Shown: positions 24,401 through 31,404 of the stretch, piece after piece
Position numbering within the stretch: the first letter of the stretch is position 1
Layout of the letters: each line of letters begins with the position of its first letter
NCBI GenBank assembly: GCA_020048295.1
Contig: JAIFMT010000019.1
Span: 1-40,027 of the forward strand
Reading direction: 5' to 3'
Length of the DNA stretch: 40,027 bases
Source of the DNA: Rhodoferax sp.
GTDB taxonomy: Bacteria > Pseudomonadota > Gammaproteobacteria > Burkholderiales > Burkholderiaceae
Program-made: the position numbers and the translations under genes
Notes under the pieces: generated by a model
What the model saw: the letters and a program-made list of their open reading frames with translations, nothing else
Told to the model about the DNA's origin: nothing
Databases searched by the model: none

Positions 24401-26929
24401 AGTCAACCCGCCAGCACGACCGTTGGCGAATTCATCGGTGATGCGGCCGACTTTGCCTTTGACGTCAGCGCCAGCCGGCGTCCGTTGCGGCCGTGGATCA
24501 ATGTGTTGGCCAATCCTGACTTTGGGGCACTGCTCACGGAGGCTGGTGGCGGCTACACCTGGGCCAGCAACAGCCGTCTGAATCAGCTCACCGGCTGGTC
24601 GAATGACCCGGTGACTGATCCGGCCAGCGAGTGGTTTTTGCTGCAAAACACCCGCACCAAAGCGGTCTGGTCAGTGGCCCCGGGCTGCGGCATGGATGAA
24701 AGTCTGAACTACCGGGTGACGCATGGACAGGGCTTTACCAGCATCCACCACCGCAAAGCCGAGCTGGAAGTCACCGCGACCTGGTGCGTTGATGGTCAGA
24801 CTGCAGTCAAACAAGTGCACCTGAGGCTGGTCAATCATGGCCACAAGCCGCTGCACCTGCGTGCCATTGGCATGCTGGAGTGGCTGATGGGGGCCAACCG
24901 GTCGGACCGTGGCACTGCACGCACTGCCTGCTGGCACCAGCCGGTGCTTTTGTCTGCCAGCTCGCCATCGCTGCTCGCCTTGCTGTGCACCCAGCGCGAG
25001 CGTGCGGCCGGGTTTGGCGACGGCACGGCCTTTTTGGGTGTGGCCGACAGCCCACTCGATCATGACGACTGGACCTGCGACCGGCGCGAGTGTTTTGACG
25101 CACGCGGGTTGCTGGTGCTGCCCGACCATTTCGGTCAGCGCAGCGGTGACGGGCTGGACCCCTGCGCTGCGCTGTCGATTCGGCTAACCTTGGCCGCTGG
25201 CCATTCGGTAGAGCGCACCTTTTTGCTGGGTTACGCCGCCAGCGCCAGTGCTGCCCGCGTGCTGCTGGCCCAGGCCGCGTTGAGTGCACCCGGCGAACGG
25301 CTGTCCCAGGTTCAAGCGGACTGGCAGCAGTTGCTGGGTGCCACTACGGTGAAAACACCCGATCCGTTGCTTGATGCTTTGGTCAACCGCTGGTTGCTGT
25401 ACCAGACCTTGTCGTGCCGGGTGTGGGCCAAGTCCGGCTTTTACCAGGCCGGGGGTGCCACTGGCTTTCGCGATCAACTACAGGATGTGATGGCACTGGC
25501 GTGGGCCAAGCCCGAGCTGCTGCGCCAACAGGTGGTGCGCCACGCCGGGCGGCAGTTTATGCAGGGCGATGTGCAGCACTGGTGGCACGCGCCGCTGGGG
25601 GGTGGCGTGCGGACGCATTTTTCTGACGATTTGCTGTGGCTGGCGGTCGCCTGTGCGCACTACCTGCAAGCCACGGGGGATGCCAGCTTGCTGGACGAGC
25701 CGGTGGCGTTTCTCGACGGTGCCGCCATTCCCGAAGGGGCTGAAGATGCCTACTACACGCCCAGTATCACGCCGCAGCAGGCCTCGGTGTACGAGCACGC
25801 CGCGCGCGCCATCGACCGCAGTTTGCGCACCGGCACCCACGGCTTGCCGCTGATGGGCAGCGGCGACTGGAACGACGGCATGAACCGGGTGGGGCACCAG
25901 GGTCGGGGCGAATCGGTCTGGCTGGGCTGGTTTTTGTGTCGGCTGATCAGTGACTTTGCACCGGTTGCCCACGCCCGCGGTGATGGGCTTCGCGCGCAGC
26001 GCTGGGAGCAGGCGGCGCTGGGCTGGAAAGAAAATCTCGCGGGCGTGGCGTGGGATGGCGCGTGGTTCAAGCGTGCTTTTTTTGACGATGGCCAGGCGCT
26101 CGGGTCCAGCGCCTGCGCTGAGGGGCGCATCGACCTGATTGCGCAGGCCTGGGCGGTGCTGTCGCAGGCGGCACCACCGGCCTTGATGCACCAGGCCATG
26201 GCCGCGGTGGAGTCTCACCTGGTGGACCCGGTGGCCGGACTGATCAAGCTGCTGGACCCACCGCTGGTGAACGCGGTGCCTAGCGCCGGCTACATTCAGG
26301 CCTACCCGCCAGGCGTGCGGGAAAACGGCGGCCAATACACCCACGCCGGCATTTGGGCGCTGATGGCGCAAGCTGAACTGGCAAGATGCCAGCCGGACGC
26401 GCCGGTTGATGGCACGACTGCCGTGGACGCACCCATGCAAGCCGAGCTGGCGGGTGATCGCGTTTACCGGTATTTCACCTACCTGAGTCCGGCACACCGG
26501 GCCAGCCACCCGACGCGTGGACCGGTGTATGGGCTGGAGCCGTATGTGATGGCGGCCGATGTGTACAGCCAGCCACCGTATGTCGGGCGCGGCGGCTGGA
26601 GCTGGTACACCGGGGCGGCGGCCTGGATGCACCGGGCCGCGATCGAATCGATCTTTGGCCTGACGCAGCGCGCTCGCACGCTGATGTTCAACCCCTGCCT
26701 GCCGGGCCACTGGTCACAGGCCGAGCTGACGCTGAACCGCGGCGTGCGCAGCATGCACTTTGTTTTGCTGCGCGCCTCCCATGAGATGGCATTGCAAGCG
26801 GCTGCCGAGCGCCAGGCCACGCTGCTGGAACCCGGCGATTGGCTGCAGTGGACTGAGCTGCCAGCCAAGACCTGCTTTGTGATCCCCATATCAGCCAGCT
26901 GCGTGCGCCAGCGCACCGACAAGGATTGA
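18446..26929 (+). CDS. ndvB: Cyclic beta-1,2-glucan synthase
   Basis: This 2,827-residue protein has the length and order of NdvB/ChvB/Cgs. It has an N-terminal cytoplasmic region (1-395), membrane segments (about 398-468), and a GT84 glycosyltransferase with the DSD motif at about 632-634 and the RIHRWTRGDW motif near 777. More membrane segments lie at about 818-860 and 945-985. A glycoamylase-like domain follows (about 1040-1440; PTNIGLYLLSVACARQFG, then FMAHHQGMTIVAL), and then two GH94-type beta-supersandwich regions. The C-terminal GH94 phosphorylase domain has GDWNDGMNRVG at about 2473-2483. It self-primes, elongates, trims and cyclises beta-1,2-glucan, which is exported to the periplasm and serves in osmoadaptation. 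No frameshift is seen. Confidence 0.95.
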   Translation: MRLKLHSLLPDAPTALCQMLDGAGGAVQVPIRSEIFGPQRFAQHGRSLGATHRATGSSRASNFFPRIKDNIAVLRQAHHYIGVQARTGYDISPAAEWLLDNFHLVEAQLKEIKEGLPRSYFAALPMLVDEPLAGLPRVYGVAWAFVAHTDGAFDESLLVQYLSAYEEVRPLNLSEMWALPTTLRVLLIENLRRLAERIATNKAAREAANLCFDNIDGYDVDALDELLALLQQRGVGPVFLVQMAQRLQDRRSAGDADALAGFATWLTQALPDLATMQARQAVDQAADNLSVSNAITSLRAIGDADWPDIIARASALMRRMLSSAVFEAEDTITRDQSLHAIERLAKKCGQTEVHVAQLLLQRMAQPGPDGALHAVAAHWLCGKGQPELLQALGLNARVARLLLLVRQRLALALYLGILLIALGAVLYLLLRHSPDLPGGLTLLLAVLAVFPVSEAVVAVINRLISESVRPRHLPRLALRQGIPADHRVMVVIPGMLTGPAAASDLVHRLHLHYLANPEAQTQFALLSDWGDADTATTPTDASVLAAAVAQVQALNGRHPQTADAPIAAPRFIVLHRARQFSQTEQRWIGWERKRGKLDMLVKLLATGKDSPFLDLGESSRVAAGIRYIVTLDSDTELPPGCLRALVGVAAHPQNQPQLDSSGTTVIAGYGILQPRVATPLPARKELTLYHWLFAGQCGIDPYSATSSEVYQDLFSEGTFTGKGLLNVQALHAVLSGRLPEGQILSHDLLEGSIARCATVTDISVIEEAPFHADVAASRIHRWTRGDWQLLPLLLRPKQFGLNGLSLWKMLDNLRRSLVAPMSLGLLLLALAGLMSPWVALLLVMTAFSAGPLMGSVAGFSPSRDGIALRHFYREALVDLLRALWGGLWLLAQLLQQSRMNLDAIGRALYRMAVSHRHLLQWTTAASAQAQAKSRLADVARQHAIEPVLALVLLGGLLWVSPTPWLSLGLCLLWAASPLWTWWVSRACPVSAQAQLPAADATYLAGIARDTWRLFERCVGPADLHLPPDNLQTTPQDMLAHRTSPTNIGLYLLSVACARQFGWIGTQDLLARLEATLASLHKLERYRGHFLNWYDTQSGAALLPMYVSTVDSGNLSAHLLALAQACLELAQAPLDGQACSQALAAGRLRLTPLLAQRRRLSPTQRAELQWLLADHRTTRRSVRRDGAASILESQQRLLALARAFDDLAWQAEFGFLYSSKRHLFHIGYRVAERQRDAGFYDLLASESRLTSLLSIARGDVPVRHWAALGRAFFAVGADVGLRSWTGSMFEYLMPSLVLVEPYGSVLSGACQAALREQQAFAAAQGVPWGISESAYAASDHSLAYQYAPQGVPRLALRRTPPDELVIAPYASALAAQLAPHSAALNYGALERLGARGRYGFIEALDYTDVRRTGNEAFSCVNTFMAHHQGMTIVALANVLLGGPAQRWGMANAHVQAVSSLLHERVPREVSGLTMPPEPLPSPLQRLHSPGMLREVLPGSVGVEPTHVLSNGHYSVLLRANGAGRSCLEQTGITRWRDDALRDAHGSFFYLRWDRQPVPCSITQHPAPDAAAHYKSVFHADRVCFDAEWDELQAHTTVWVSPEDDIEFRQVEIRNLSERTLNVELTSAFEVTLSEARADEAHPAFANLFVVSQWLPSHQALWFARKPRLASEAALKMAHFLTETSTQLTQVRLTTDRQRWLGRNRGPDQPLADLQLAPGMPGDAGVALTTGLDPVCALAVTLRIAPHGKARITFATAASQSADALRAVIDKYRQVGNVQRASLMSATLAGIRLRTLRISAENFATMQTLTSALVLSLSRPQARAVRPESAAAEVCDRRLLWRFDISGDRPILLVLAGVTQGLGLLRALSQAQSLWLWGNIACDLVVVNAEPDSYLMELNHAIAALRDRHAADVVAKGGIAIAGFHLLRASELSHDELNTLHSLARVVLHADGRPLTYHVQEWTALHEQALERRLDTSTSALASSTWRSQPASTTVGEFIGDAADFAFDVSASRRPLRPWINVLANPDFGALLTEAGGGYTWASNSRLNQLTGWSNDPVTDPASEWFLLQNTRTKAVWSVAPGCGMDESLNYRVTHGQGFTSIHHRKAELEVTATWCVDGQTAVKQVHLRLVNHGHKPLHLRAIGMLEWLMGANRSDRGTARTACWHQPVLLSASSPSLLALLCTQRERAAGFGDGTAFLGVADSPLDHDDWTCDRRECFDARGLLVLPDHFGQRSGDGLDPCAALSIRLTLAAGHSVERTFLLGYAASASAARVLLAQAALSAPGERLSQVQADWQQLLGATTVKTPDPLLDALVNRWLLYQTLSCRVWAKSGFYQAGGATGFRDQLQDVMALAWAKPELLRQQVVRHAGRQFMQGDVQHWWHAPLGGGVRTHFSDDLLWLAVACAHYLQATGDASLLDEPVAFLDGAAIPEGAEDAYYTPSITPQQASVYEHAARAIDRSLRTGTHGLPLMGSGDWNDGMNRVGHQGRGESVWLGWFLCRLISDFAPVAHARGDGLRAQRWEQAALGWKENLAGVAWDGAWFKRAFFDDGQALGSSACAEGRIDLIAQAWAVLSQAAPPALMHQAMAAVESHLVDPVAGLIKLLDPPLVNAVPSAGYIQAYPPGVRENGGQYTHAGIWALMAQAELARCQPDAPVDGTTAVDAPMQAELAGDRVYRYFTYLSPAHRASHPTRGPVYGLEPYVMAADVYSQPPYVGRGGWSWYTGAAAWMHRAAIESIFGLTQRARTLMFNPCLPGHWSQAELTLNRGVRSMHFVLLRASHEMALQAAAERQATLLEPGDWLQWTELPAKTCFVIPISASCVRQRTDKD

Positions 26930-27026
26930 GGCAACTTTTACAGTCCATTCATCAGACTGGGAAATCCCCGGTTGATCGCCCAAAGGTGGTGGGGCTTTCA
27001 CCATCCATATTCACTGGAGTTTCACT

Positions 27027-27341
27027 ATGTTTATTCGAACCACCCTTGTTGCTGCCATGACTGCCATCGTGTTGCTCGCATCCACCGGATGTGCGGTCAG
27101 TCGCGGTCAGGAAACTGTCGGCGCCTACGTTGACGACGTTGGCATTTCTACTCTGGTCAAGGCGCGCATGGCCGAGAGCAAGCTGGTTAGCGCCACCTCG
27201 ATCAGTGTCGAAACCCTCAATGGTGTTGTGATGCTGTCGGGCTTTGCAAAAAGCGCCACTGAGAAGAACGAAGCTGAACGCATTGCCCGTGGTGTGTCCA
27301 ATGTCAAGTCCGTCAGAAACGAAATTGCCGTACGGCCTTGA
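27027..27341 (+). CDS. BON-domain lipoprotein
   Basis: The 104-residue protein has a lipoprotein signal peptide with LASTGC (Cys22). A single BON domain spans about 38-102 (DVGISTLVKARMAESKLVSA, SISVETLNGVVMLSGFAKSA, then VSNVKSVRNEIAV). BON domains of OsmY/DolP-like proteins bind phospholipid surfaces, and such proteins are typically induced by osmotic or envelope stress. CTGGAG precedes the ATG. It follows ndvB by 97 bases and is closed by a clear hairpin. Confidence 0.88.
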   Translation: MFIRTTLVAAMTAIVLLASTGCAVSRGQETVGAYVDDVGISTLVKARMAESKLVSATSISVETLNGVVMLSGFAKSATEKNEAERIARGVSNVKSVRNEIAVRP

Positions 27342-27428
27342 ACGTGATCGCTATGACCTCTGACTAGCGGTAACCCCAAGACACAGCATCACACCCACTT
27401 GCGCCTGAGCTTAGGCCAAAGAGCTTGT

Positions 27429-27472
27429 TGCCCCGCATTCGCCTATCGGATGTCGGGGCATCTTTCATTGGG
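27429..27472 (+). terminator. Rho-independent terminator-like hairpin after BON gene
   Basis: TGCCCCG at 27429-27435 pairs with CGGGGCA at 27454-27460 around a partly paired loop, followed by TCTTTCATT. It lies 88 bases after the BON gene's stop and before the convergent cyclase gene. Confidence 0.55.
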
Positions 27473-27502
27473 GGTGTGACGGCGTAAAGAAGGCGCTCGG
27501 GT

Positions 27503-28984
27503 TCAAGCCTTGACTGGGGTCGGGTTCAGATTGGCCTCGTAGTAGCGAATCTGATTTCCGCCGGCCTCTTTGGCCTGGTACATCACTGCATCAGCCCACT
27601 TCAGCAGGTCGTCCTGATTGCCTTCGTGGTCGCGAAACATCACCACACCAATGCTGGTGGTGCAATGGTGCTCGATGGTGATTTCTGCCTTGCCTTCCTG
27701 TTTGTGCGTCAGGATATAGGGTTTGTCCAGCGTGGCGAGCAGCTTTTCTGCAACCAGGCGCGACTGTGCGGTCGCACCTGCCCGGTCTGGGTCGAGTTCA
27801 CCCAGCACCACCACAAACTCATCGCCACCAAAGCGCGCCACCACATCGATCTGGCGCACGCAGCTGCTGATGCGCCTGGCCACCTCGATCAGTAGCAGGT
27901 CACCTGCGTAATGACCATGGGTGTCGTTGAGGGGTTTGAAGTTGTCCAGATCCATGAACATCAGCGCGCTGTAGCGACTGCTGCGGATGCTGGCGGCCAT
28001 GGTTTGCGTCAGGCGTTCGATGAGCAAGCGCCGGTTGGGCAGACGGGTCAGCGAGTCGTGCAGCGCCAGATCAAGAATCTGCTTTTCGGCCAGTTTGCGC
28101 TCGGTGATGTCTCGCGCTGCGGCAAAAACACCTTGCAGCCGCCGGTCGCGGTCATAAAAGGTGGTCGCGTTGTAAGACACCACGGTCTCCTTGCCGTCGC
28201 GGTTGCGTGCAGTCAGTTCGTAGTTGGTGACCTTCTTTTTGGTCAGCACCAACATGATGGCTTCTTCAGCATGTGCTGGATCGGTGAAGTAATTCTTGAA
28301 TGGCGCGCCAATCAGTTCATCGCGGGTGCAACTGGTCAAGAATTCCATTTGCTTGTTGACATCGGTGATGATGCCGGCCGGATCGGTAGTCATCAGCGCA
28401 TCAATATTCGCCTCAAACAGCGAGCGGGTGTAGAACTGGTGGTCGCGCAGCCGTTGGCCCAATAGTTTTTGCTCGGCTTCAATCTGCTTTCGCACCGTGT
28501 TGTCGGTGCCAATCAGCAGGTAACCAATGATGGCGTTGTGCTCGTCGCGCAAGGCCGTAACCGACACGACAGCGGGAAAACGGCTGCCATCCTTGCGGAT
28601 GTAGGTCAGTTCATAAATGTCTTCGATGCCGCGCGATGCCTTGAACACCAGGGCATCGAAGCCGGGCGCAATCGATGTTTCAAGCTCGATGCTCAAGGCC
28701 CTGGCCCGGGTGATCAGTTCATGCGGGTCAGAGATGTCGGCCGGCGTGATCTTGTTGACCACATCTGCGGCTGCGTAGCCCAGCATGCGCTCGGCCCCGA
28801 CGTTAAAGATCTGGATGACACCCTTGGCATCGGTGGCGATGCTGGAAAAATTGGCGCTGCTGAGGATGGCTTTTTGCAGCGCGCCGGCGATGAGCTGCGC
28901 TTCCTGGCGTTGGCTCTCGCCAAGGCTGTCGTCCTCGCTGACGACCACGAGTGAACCCGACAGAGGGGCAGAATCCGGGGACAT
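27503..28984 (-). CDS. PAS-PAS-GGDEF diguanylate cyclase
   Basis: The product of about 493 residues is soluble. It has two PAS domains (about 40-165, NFSSIATDAKGVIQIFNVGA onward; about 190-310, LFEANIDALMTTDPAGIITD onward) and a GGDEF domain (about 320-480) with intact FGGDEF and an RQID inhibitory I-site five residues before it. It should synthesise c-di-GMP under product inhibition, in response to a signal bound by a PAS domain. I prefer the ATG at 28984, because GAAGG then lies at a good distance; the ATG at 28990 is too close to it. An operator-like site lies about 117 bases upstream, with its GTC flank facing this gene. Confidence 0.9.
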   Translation of the reverse strand: MSPDSAPLSGSLVVVSEDDSLGESQRQEAQLIAGALQKAILSSANFSSIATDAKGVIQIFNVGAERMLGYAAADVVNKITPADISDPHELITRARALSIELETSIAPGFDALVFKASRGIEDIYELTYIRKDGSRFPAVVSVTALRDEHNAIIGYLLIGTDNTVRKQIEAEQKLLGQRLRDHQFYTRSLFEANIDALMTTDPAGIITDVNKQMEFLTSCTRDELIGAPFKNYFTDPAHAEEAIMLVLTKKKVTNYELTARNRDGKETVVSYNATTFYDRDRRLQGVFAAARDITERKLAEKQILDLALHDSLTRLPNRRLLIERLTQTMAASIRSSRYSALMFMDLDNFKPLNDTHGHYAGDLLLIEVARRISSCVRQIDVVARFGGDEFVVVLGELDPDRAGATAQSRLVAEKLLATLDKPYILTHKQEGKAEITIEHHCTTSIGVVMFRDHEGNQDDLLKWADAVMYQAKEAGGNQIRYYEANLNPTPVKA

Positions 28985-29101
28985 GGTCATCCTTCAAAGT
29001 TGAAAATGCCCGTGGGCATTGGCTTACCACCGGCGGCTGTCAGGCGACGTTGCTGATGAATGCAAGCAGCTGCGGCGATGATGTCCGGGCGGGTTGACCG
29101 C

Positions 29102-29120
29102 GTCGGTGTGCCAGCGCACC
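29102..29120 (+). promoter_or_regulatory. Palindromic operator-like motif (site H)
   Basis: GTC-GGTGTGC-CA-GCGCACC lies in the divergent region between the PAS-GGDEF gene (117 bases) and the phospholipase-D-like gene (54 bases). The first and last bases of the core are G and C instead of T and A, which keeps the symmetry. By the orientation seen elsewhere it belongs to the cyclase gene; by distance it fits the phospholipase gene. Confidence 0.5.
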
Positions 29121-29174
29121 GAAATCCCCCGGCAGAGTCAGTAGTCTTGCGCATCCCATTGCCAGACACTCATC

Positions 29175-30572
29175 ATGCTGCATTTTCTCAACCAGACGCG
29201 TCGATGCCTCGTGCTGTTGACGCTGGCCGCTTTTAGCGTGGCAGGCTGTGCCGAGTTGCCCGACACCCAGACGATCCTGCAACGCCACACCGCACAGGCG
29301 GCGCAGTTTGACAGTGTGCTCGGCCCGCTGTCGCGCACCAAGAGTGCTGCCATCCTGGCAGAACTCAAGCGCAAGTCTGGCGACATGGATATTCTGGAAA
29401 AGCAGATTGCCCTGGAGCAGGCCATCACCGGCAGCCCACTGACGGTGGGCAACAAGGCCACTTTGCTGCAAGACGGCCCGGCCACCTACGCGGCCATGTT
29501 TGCGGCCATTTCACAGGCCAAAGACCATATCAACCTGGAGTCTTACATCATCGAGGATGACGCGGTGGGGCAGCAGTTTGCTGACCAGCTGTTGGCACAG
29601 CAGCGCCGGGGTGTTCAGGTCAATGTGATTTATGACAGCGTCGGCGGCATCAATACGCCAAGACTGTATTTTGACCAGTTGGCGCAAGCCGGTGTGGCCG
29701 TGCTGGAGTTCAACCCGGTCAACCCGCTGCAGGCACGCGGGACATGGTTGATCAACAACCGGGACCATCGCAAGCTGTTGATTGTCGATGGGCGCATCGC
29801 TTTCCTGGGGGGCATCAACATCAGCAGCGTGTATTCGTCGGGCGCGATCATCCGGCGCAGCAAAAAGGCCAAAACGACAACCGCTGCCTGGCGCGACACC
29901 GACCTGCGGCTGGAGGGCCCGGTGGTGGCTGAATTGCAGCAGTTGTTTATGCAAACTTGGAACAAGCAGCATGGGCCGACGCTGGCAGCCAAAACCTATT
30001 TTCCGGCCTTGTCGGTGATGGGAAAAGACATGATTCGTGCCATTGGCAGCACGTCGGACGACCCTTACAGCCTGATTTACCTCACGCTCCTGTCGGCCAT
30101 TGGCAATGCTGAAAAACAGGTGTACCTGACCAACGCCTATTTTGTGCCTGATCCGCAGCTGATCAAGGCGCTATTGGATGCAGTGGCGCGCGGCGTGGAC
30201 GTCCGGCTGATATTGCCAGGGTACTCCGACTCGGCGCTGGTATGGCATGCCGGGCGTGCCCATTACGCCAACTTGCTGGCGGGCGGTGTGCGGATTTATG
30301 AGCGGGGTGGTGCCTTGCTGCATTCCAAGACCGCCGTGATTGACGGGGTCTGGTCAACCGTCGGCTCAACCAACCTCGACTGGCGCAGCTTCACGGACAA
30401 CGACGAGCTCAACGCCGTCATTGTCGGTGTGGATTTTGGCGCACAAATGCTGGCCATTTTTGACCGGGATATGGCCGCCTCCAGCGCCATCAACCCGCAA
30501 ACCTGGCCACAGCGTCCGCTGCAGTCCCAGCTCAAGGAGTGGCTGGCGCAGCTCTGGGCGCGCTGGCTGTAA
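29175..30572 (+). CDS. Phospholipase D/cardiolipin synthase-like lipoprotein
   Basis: The 465-residue protein has two complete HKD motifs: H198-x-K200-x4-D205 in NRDHRKLLIVDG and H383-x-K385-x4-D390 in LLHSKTAVIDG. Each is followed by GG/GS-N, as in cardiolipin synthases of the PLD superfamily. Unlike membrane-spanning ClsA it starts with a lipoprotein signal, FSVAGC (Cys25), so it probably acts at the periplasmic face, as ClsB/ClsC-type or transphosphatidylase enzymes may do. An N-terminal helical region (about 30-85) precedes the catalytic core. No clear ribosome binding site is seen before the ATG at 29175. It converges with the DUF3185 gene after 20 bases. Confidence 0.85.
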   Translation: MLHFLNQTRRCLVLLTLAAFSVAGCAELPDTQTILQRHTAQAAQFDSVLGPLSRTKSAAILAELKRKSGDMDILEKQIALEQAITGSPLTVGNKATLLQDGPATYAAMFAAISQAKDHINLESYIIEDDAVGQQFADQLLAQQRRGVQVNVIYDSVGGINTPRLYFDQLAQAGVAVLEFNPVNPLQARGTWLINNRDHRKLLIVDGRIAFLGGINISSVYSSGAIIRRSKKAKTTTAAWRDTDLRLEGPVVAELQQLFMQTWNKQHGPTLAAKTYFPALSVMGKDMIRAIGSTSDDPYSLIYLTLLSAIGNAEKQVYLTNAYFVPDPQLIKALLDAVARGVDVRLILPGYSDSALVWHAGRAHYANLLAGGVRIYERGGALLHSKTAVIDGVWSTVGSTNLDWRSFTDNDELNAVIVGVDFGAQMLAIFDRDMAASSAINPQTWPQRPLQSQLKEWLAQLWARWL

Positions 30573-30592
30573 GCCAACGCGCGTTGACGGTA

Positions 30593-30808
30593 TCACTTGC
30601 GGTTGAAGACCAGCAAAAACACGCCGAGCACCATCGCAGCACCACTGAGAATCAACGGCACACTCACCGTTTTTGTCTCTTGCACCTTGAGCTCCAGCGT
30701 GCCCAGCTTCAGAGCGGTGGTTTCCTTGGGGTAGCTGAAACCACCATAGGCCAGGCCCAGTGCCCCGGCGGCAATCAGCAAAATACCTATCAGTTTGATC
30801 GGGTTCAT
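30593..30808 (-). CDS. DUF3185 family small membrane protein
   Basis: The 71-residue protein (MNPIKLIGILLIAAGALGLA at its start) has two membrane segments (about 5-25 and 47-68) with a polar beta-type loop between (YPKETTALKLGTLELKVQET). This is the DUF3185 pattern. The ATG at 30808 is chosen over the longer open frame because the hydrophobic start and family match begin there. Site I lies 47 bases upstream. The function is unknown. Confidence 0.75.
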   Translation of the reverse strand: MNPIKLIGILLIAAGALGLAYGGFSYPKETTALKLGTLELKVQETKTVSVPLILSGAAMVLGVFLLVFNRK

Positions 30809-30855
30809 GGTGTCTTTCTGGTGAAAGCCCGAGCGTGCCTGTGCCGTCCAAGCAC

Positions 30856-30874
30856 GTCGGTTCGCCAGCGCACA
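30856..30874 (+). promoter_or_regulatory. Palindromic operator-like motif (site I)
   Basis: GTC-GGTTCGC-CA-GCGCACA is followed by GTC. It lies 47 bases before the DUF3185 start codon, with the GTC flank facing the gene, at exactly the distance seen for site E. Confidence 0.55.
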
Positions 30875-30921
30875 GTCCGGCGGGTGTTGCCCATCCTCTG
30901 GCAGTGCCAGAGCGCCCCTTT

Positions 30922-31404
30922 TCAAGATTTCAGCGGCAATTGGGTGGTGTTTTTCACCTCTTCCATCACTGCGTAGGTGCGAGTTTCGCGCACGCCGGGC
31001 AGTTGCCACAGTACGCTGCCGGCAAATTCGCGGTAGGCATTCATGTCGGCCATGCGGGTTTTCAGCAGGTAGTCAAAGCCACCGGCCACCATATGGCATT
31101 CCAGAATTTCGGGGCGTACCTGCACGGCCGCCTTGAAGGCCTCCAACACGCCGGCGGTGGTTTTGTCGAGCAGCACCTCAACAAACACCATCAGCCCGGC
31201 CCCCAGCTTGTTGGCGTCGAGGCGCACTTCGTAGCCTGTGATCACGCCTTCTTTGGTGAGCCGTTGCACCCGCGCCAGCACGGCGGTGGGTGACAGGGCC
31301 ACGGCTTCAGCCAGTTTGAGGTTGCTGATGCGGCCGTCTTGCTGCAGCGCTTGCAGGATTTTCTGGTCGATGCGGTCCAGCGACGGGTGGCACGCGTCAG
31401 CCAT
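30922..31404 (-). CDS. Lrp/AsnC family transcriptional regulator
   Basis: The 160-residue protein has an N-terminal helix-turn-helix (about 10-60; LDRIDQKILQALQQDGRISN, LKLAEAVALSPTAVLARVQR) and a C-terminal RAM/ligand-binding domain (about 70-150; GLMVFVEVLLDK, HMVAGGFDYLLKTR). Regulators of this type bind amino acids and, in many proteobacteria, control proline use (PutR, BkdR-like). Its start overlaps the end of the GGDEF-EAL-CZB gene by eight bases, so it is the last gene of a three-gene operon divergent from putA. Control of putA is an inference strengthened by PutA here lacking its own DNA-binding domain. Confidence 0.9.
   Translation of the reverse strand: MADACHPSLDRIDQKILQALQQDGRISNLKLAEAVALSPTAVLARVQRLTKEGVITGYEVRLDANKLGAGLMVFVEVLLDKTTAGVLEAFKAAVQVRPEILECHMVAGGFDYLLKTRMADMNAYREFAGSVLWQLPGVRETRTYAVMEEVKNTTQLPLKS

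Noticed and set aside
25478..26710. Long minus-strand open frame of 410 codons opposite the end of ndvB
   Set aside because: It is a shadow of GC-rich coding sequence. It lacks a recognisable family and lies wholly within a well-supported gene. The same holds for frames at 18458-19600, 22817-23902 and 34313-35620.
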